A stretch of 45,737 nucleotides of DNA from an uncultured Salinisphaerales bacterium (lineage in GTDB: Bacteria > Pseudomonadota > Gammaproteobacteria > Nevskiales > OUC007), in contig CALBOV010000100.1 of assembly GCA_937896565.1 (NCBI GenBank), positions 1 to 45,737 of the forward strand, read 5' to 3'. Positions 44,301 to 45,737 of the stretch are shown piece by piece (the first letter of the stretch is position 1; the number at the start of each line of letters is the position of its first letter). The position numbers and the translations under genes were made by a program. A model generated the notes under the pieces. That model worked only from the letters and a program-made list of their open reading frames with translations. It had not been told where the DNA came from and ran no database searches.

Positions 44301-44535
44301 CGATGTCTTCGAGGCGCTCACCGCCGCCGACCGCCCCTACAAGAAGGCCAAGCCGGTCAGCGTGGCCATCGACATCCTCCACAAGATGGTGGAGGACGAT
44401 CACGTCGACGCGGATGTCTTCGAACTGTTTCTCTCGTCCGGCGTGTACCTGGACTATGCCCGACGATTCCTCCCGACCGATCAGGCCGACGCCGTCGATG
44501 TACACAAATACCTGAGAGCGTCCAAAGCCGCCTGA
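41398..44535 (+). CDS. Membrane HD-GYP phosphodiesterase-like protein with periplasmic substrate-binding domain
   Basis: A 1045-residue sensor, starting at TTG 41398 with a GGGGA site 9 bases upstream. A transmembrane helix lies near 15-35, then an extracytoplasmic region of about 540 residues. From about 282 this includes an SBP_bac_3 domain (NELDWPPVDF, GEPAGYSVDIL, DIDVLQPVYRS). A second helix (LGFLLLLIPLAWLL, ~580-600) and a HAMP-like linker follow. The HD-GYP domain has GHCERVPELA, HDCGK (722-726), HHETMKGTGYP (~940-950) and LADVFEALTAADRPYKK. HD and HHE are about 215 residues apart, far more than the usual ~60, owing to an insertion. Predicted to hydrolyse cyclic di-GMP in response to a small ligand. 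Confidence 0.9.
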   Translation: MNSRYRRLRVPVRVTVISILLMATALTAGVALGLQYLFATGMARDTARAQFQANAAEIGRLLADAEADATQTVRLLAAQLRHLTASGAADDDIPSLLIALLKSEPLVSGLTAAFDSGERVTVVRLDSASVLRDTLKARPDEAWFVRRHDVRGARDAYLDDAGETRRTTAPAAAPPSSLLPWRNHASEAVVTATPPHLLTDLMISGRAYALRLPDSATVIAALVAGATLSDSLVEQMTGDGDVFLYQPTGELVASNHRRRTPTMPTPLPRVSWTPEEQALIRAHPRLTVTNELDWPPVDFAAEGEPAGYSVDILHVLSAVTGIELRFANGHSWSRLVELFRQGDIDVLQPVYRSPATEAYGLFTQPFATLPYSLITRPGQPAIRDIRELAGQRLAIPGGWSITRFVAAQFPAQDIIEVGNARELFTAVLDGRADAGLDNTAVLKYIAAQYFIDDVKYHDNLQFGGLTPPSDLRLVFSENNVALRDLFDKAIAALPPALLQTLDERWLTGTAAVSREGGAVPYAELLRLPRQAGALDKLHAVKLGGEKRFIYLTRVGQDYFAAVVPHRAVLAPAMHRVRLSIAASLGFLLLLIPLAWLLGSPVVDAIRQLEEENDKIRARDFKSVRRRFSRIAEIDRLSRSIYDMAGSIHQHEQAQQDLMDSFIRLIGQAIDDKSPYTAGHCERVPELAMMLAERAEASRAPAFRDFAFGSDEAWREFRVAAWLHDCGKITTPEHVVDKGSKLETIYNRIHEIRTRFEVLLRDAELRYWQRRVENPDDEPALREARDTEQAAIKDDFAFVARMNVGGEFLTDEHKKRLLRIAKRRWTRHLSNRIGLSPLEENRLIGNEPALPVSEPILIDRPEHRIPRHHSTDFDPRLGIRMDIPEWLYDHGEVHNLLIARGTLTPEERYKINEHIIATIRMLDELPLPDELARVPRYASTHHETMKGTGYPRRLNRDELSVPERIMVLADVFEALTAADRPYKKAKPVSVAIDILHKMVEDDHVDADVFELFLSSGVYLDYARRFLPTDQADAVDVHKYLRASKAA

Positions 44536-44657
44536 GCGACGTCAGGCCCAGGCACGGGTGGCTTCATGATGACAATGTCCTGATCCGGCCACTTTGCGGG
44601 ATGATCTTCTGTTAGCGTCCGTTCTTGCTGGGGTGGACAACGCAGAAAGGACACGCA

Positions 44658-45737
44658 ATGAGCAACCAGGTTACGAATCGGTTCCGACAGAGATTGTCGG
44701 CCATTGGACGCAACGGATTGATCCTGGGCATGGCGACCGCCATGTTGGCCGCATGCAGTGAATCGCCCGAGTCGCTGGAGGCGCCGGTCGACAGCACTTC
44801 GGTGGTGGACAGCCTTCAGGACACCGGTCCCAAGCCGTATATCGTCCAGCTGAACGAGGGCATTCTCGGCCTCCAGCTGGTGGGGCAGATCGTGGAGTCG
44901 ACGCTGTCGCTGATCGGAGCGGACCCGGCCTACCACACCTACGACACCGTGCTGAAAGGATTCGCGGCCGTACTGACGGACGAGCAGGTCGCGGCGCTGG
45001 AACGCATGCCGCTGGTCGCCTCCATTACCCCGGACGAGCTGGTCTCGGTCTCGGCAACCCAGGCCTCCCCTATCTATGGGCTGGATCGCATCGACGAGCT
45101 GTCACTGCCGATGGATGGTGAATACAGCTATCCGGACAGCGCGGGCGCCGGGGTGCATGTCTATGTGCTCGACACAGGGATCAACCCCGACCACGTGGAG
45201 TTCGCGGGGCGCGTGGGTGCTGGCCGCAACTTCGTGAACGACGGTCCCATCGGGCTCGACTCCCTGCTCATACTCAGTCTCGCGGGAATCTGGGAACTGC
45301 TCGGCTACCAGCCGGATCCGGACGCCTGGCAGGACTGCAACGGCCACGGAACGCATGTCTCCGGAACCGCAGTCGGCACCACCTATGGAGTCGCCAAGCA
45401 GGCGACGGTGCACCCGATCCGCGTTCTGGGTTGCGCGGGAAGCGGCGCCTTCTCCGGCATCATCGCCGGGATGGAATGGGTCGCCGAGAACGCCGAGCGA
45501 CCTGCCGTCGTCAACATGAGCCTCGGCGGCGGTTCCAATGCAGCGGTTGATGCCGCCGCGAACGCGCTGTTCGACGCGGGCATCCTGCCCGTGGTCGCGG
45601 CGGGCAACGACAACGCCGATGCCTGCGGCCATTCGCCGGCAGCGGCGGTCAACGCGTTCACGGTCGGATCGACGGACTCCGCCGACGACGAGTCCAGCTT
45701 CTCCAACCACGGAACCTGTGTCGACATCTTCGCGCCG
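44658..45737 (+). CDS. Subtilisin-like serine protease (S8) lipoprotein, C-terminus cut off
   Basis: Absent from the ORF track because it runs off the right edge; 360 residues translated by hand from ATG 44658 (AAAGGA upstream). The signal ends in a LAAC lipobox (Cys33). An I9-type inhibitor propeptide follows (YIVQLNEG, YDTVLKGFAAVLT, VASITPDE). The catalytic Asp is in YVLDTGINPDH and the His in GHGTHVSGT; AAGNDNADACGHSPA is the oxyanion region. The serine motif lies beyond the window. A hydrophobic insert of about 25 residues (LLILSLAGIWELLGYQP) sits between the Asp and His segments. Proteinase K-like family. Probably an outer-membrane-anchored or released protease. Confidence 0.92.
   Translation, partial: MSNQVTNRFRQRLSAIGRNGLILGMATAMLAACSESPESLEAPVDSTSVVDSLQDTGPKPYIVQLNEGILGLQLVGQIVESTLSLIGADPAYHTYDTVLKGFAAVLTDEQVAALERMPLVASITPDELVSVSATQASPIYGLDRIDELSLPMDGEYSYPDSAGAGVHVYVLDTGINPDHVEFAGRVGAGRNFVNDGPIGLDSLLILSLAGIWELLGYQPDPDAWQDCNGHGTHVSGTAVGTTYGVAKQATVHPIRVLGCAGSGAFSGIIAGMEWVAENAERPAVVNMSLGGGSNAAVDAAANALFDAGILPVVAAGNDNADACGHSPAAAVNAFTVGSTDSADDESSFSNHGTCVDIFAP

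Noticed and set aside
1-45737. CRISPR arrays, insertion sequences, tRNA or rRNA genes, prophage
   Set aside because: No regular direct repeats, transposase or integrase motifs, or recognisable RNA genes were seen on reading both strands.

Overview
The window is GC-rich, densely coded and free of visible mobile elements. It looks like chromosomal DNA of a gammaproteobacterium that degrades steroid-like, terpenoid or other polycyclic/alicyclic compounds. The lineage guess rests on an RluE-type pseudouridine synthase, an AcuI/YhdH-type reductase, an HD-GYP signalling protein and lipoprotein style; it is moderate at best.

Bases 1-34240 are one catabolic island of 32 genes in several blocks. (a) A leftward block (477-3095) carries a 3Fe-4S ferredoxin, a DUF35 protein, a thiolase-fold protein without the usual cysteine (Ltp2-type aldolase candidate), a DUF2889 protein and a cut-off amidohydrolase. 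(b) A rightward block (3315-8442) carries a duplicated dimeric alpha/beta-barrel protein, an SDR, a KstD-fold flavoprotein with altered active-site tyrosines, an aldehyde dehydrogenase and a DUF4345 membrane protein. (c) A leftward stretch (8459-18662) carries an acyl-CoA ligase, a MaoC-type hydratase, an AcuI-like reductase, a periplasmic protein, a pair of acyl-CoA dehydrogenases with a Rieske ferredoxin, then a Rieske oxygenase alpha subunit with an amidohydrolase. (d) Rightward, a VOC protein and a 1158-residue fused 2-oxoacid:ferredoxin oxidoreductase (18829-22818). (e) A tight leftward operon (22826-30147) begins with an AraC regulator, then P450, SDR, 2Fe-2S ferredoxin, KstD-like dehydrogenase, crotonase and epimerase-like SDR. 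(f) A leftward CaiB-type CoA-transferase, small protein and acyl-CoA ligase (30264-33323), divergent from an HSD10-like dehydrogenase (33461-34240).

A coherent reading is: the P450 and Rieske oxygenase hydroxylate, SDRs and KstD-like flavoproteins oxidise and desaturate a ring, ligases and the CoA-transferase make CoA thioesters, and acyl-CoA dehydrogenases, crotonase/MaoC hydratases, HSD10-like dehydrogenase and the aldolase/DUF35 pair shorten side chain or opened rings. This is inferred from families; the substrate cannot be read from sequence. The two divergent promoters at 3.2 kb and 33.38 kb share an 11-base half-site within palindromic elements, suggesting one regulon whose regulator is not in the window.

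Bases 34319-45737 are a different, mostly housekeeping or envelope region: a lipoprotein metallopeptidase, DUF2237 protein, TlpA-like thioredoxin, molybdopterin oxidoreductase, RluE, a lipoprotein of unknown function, a 714-base gap without a convincing gene, a large membrane HD-GYP protein with a periplasmic substrate-binding domain, and a lipoprotein subtilase cut by the window end.
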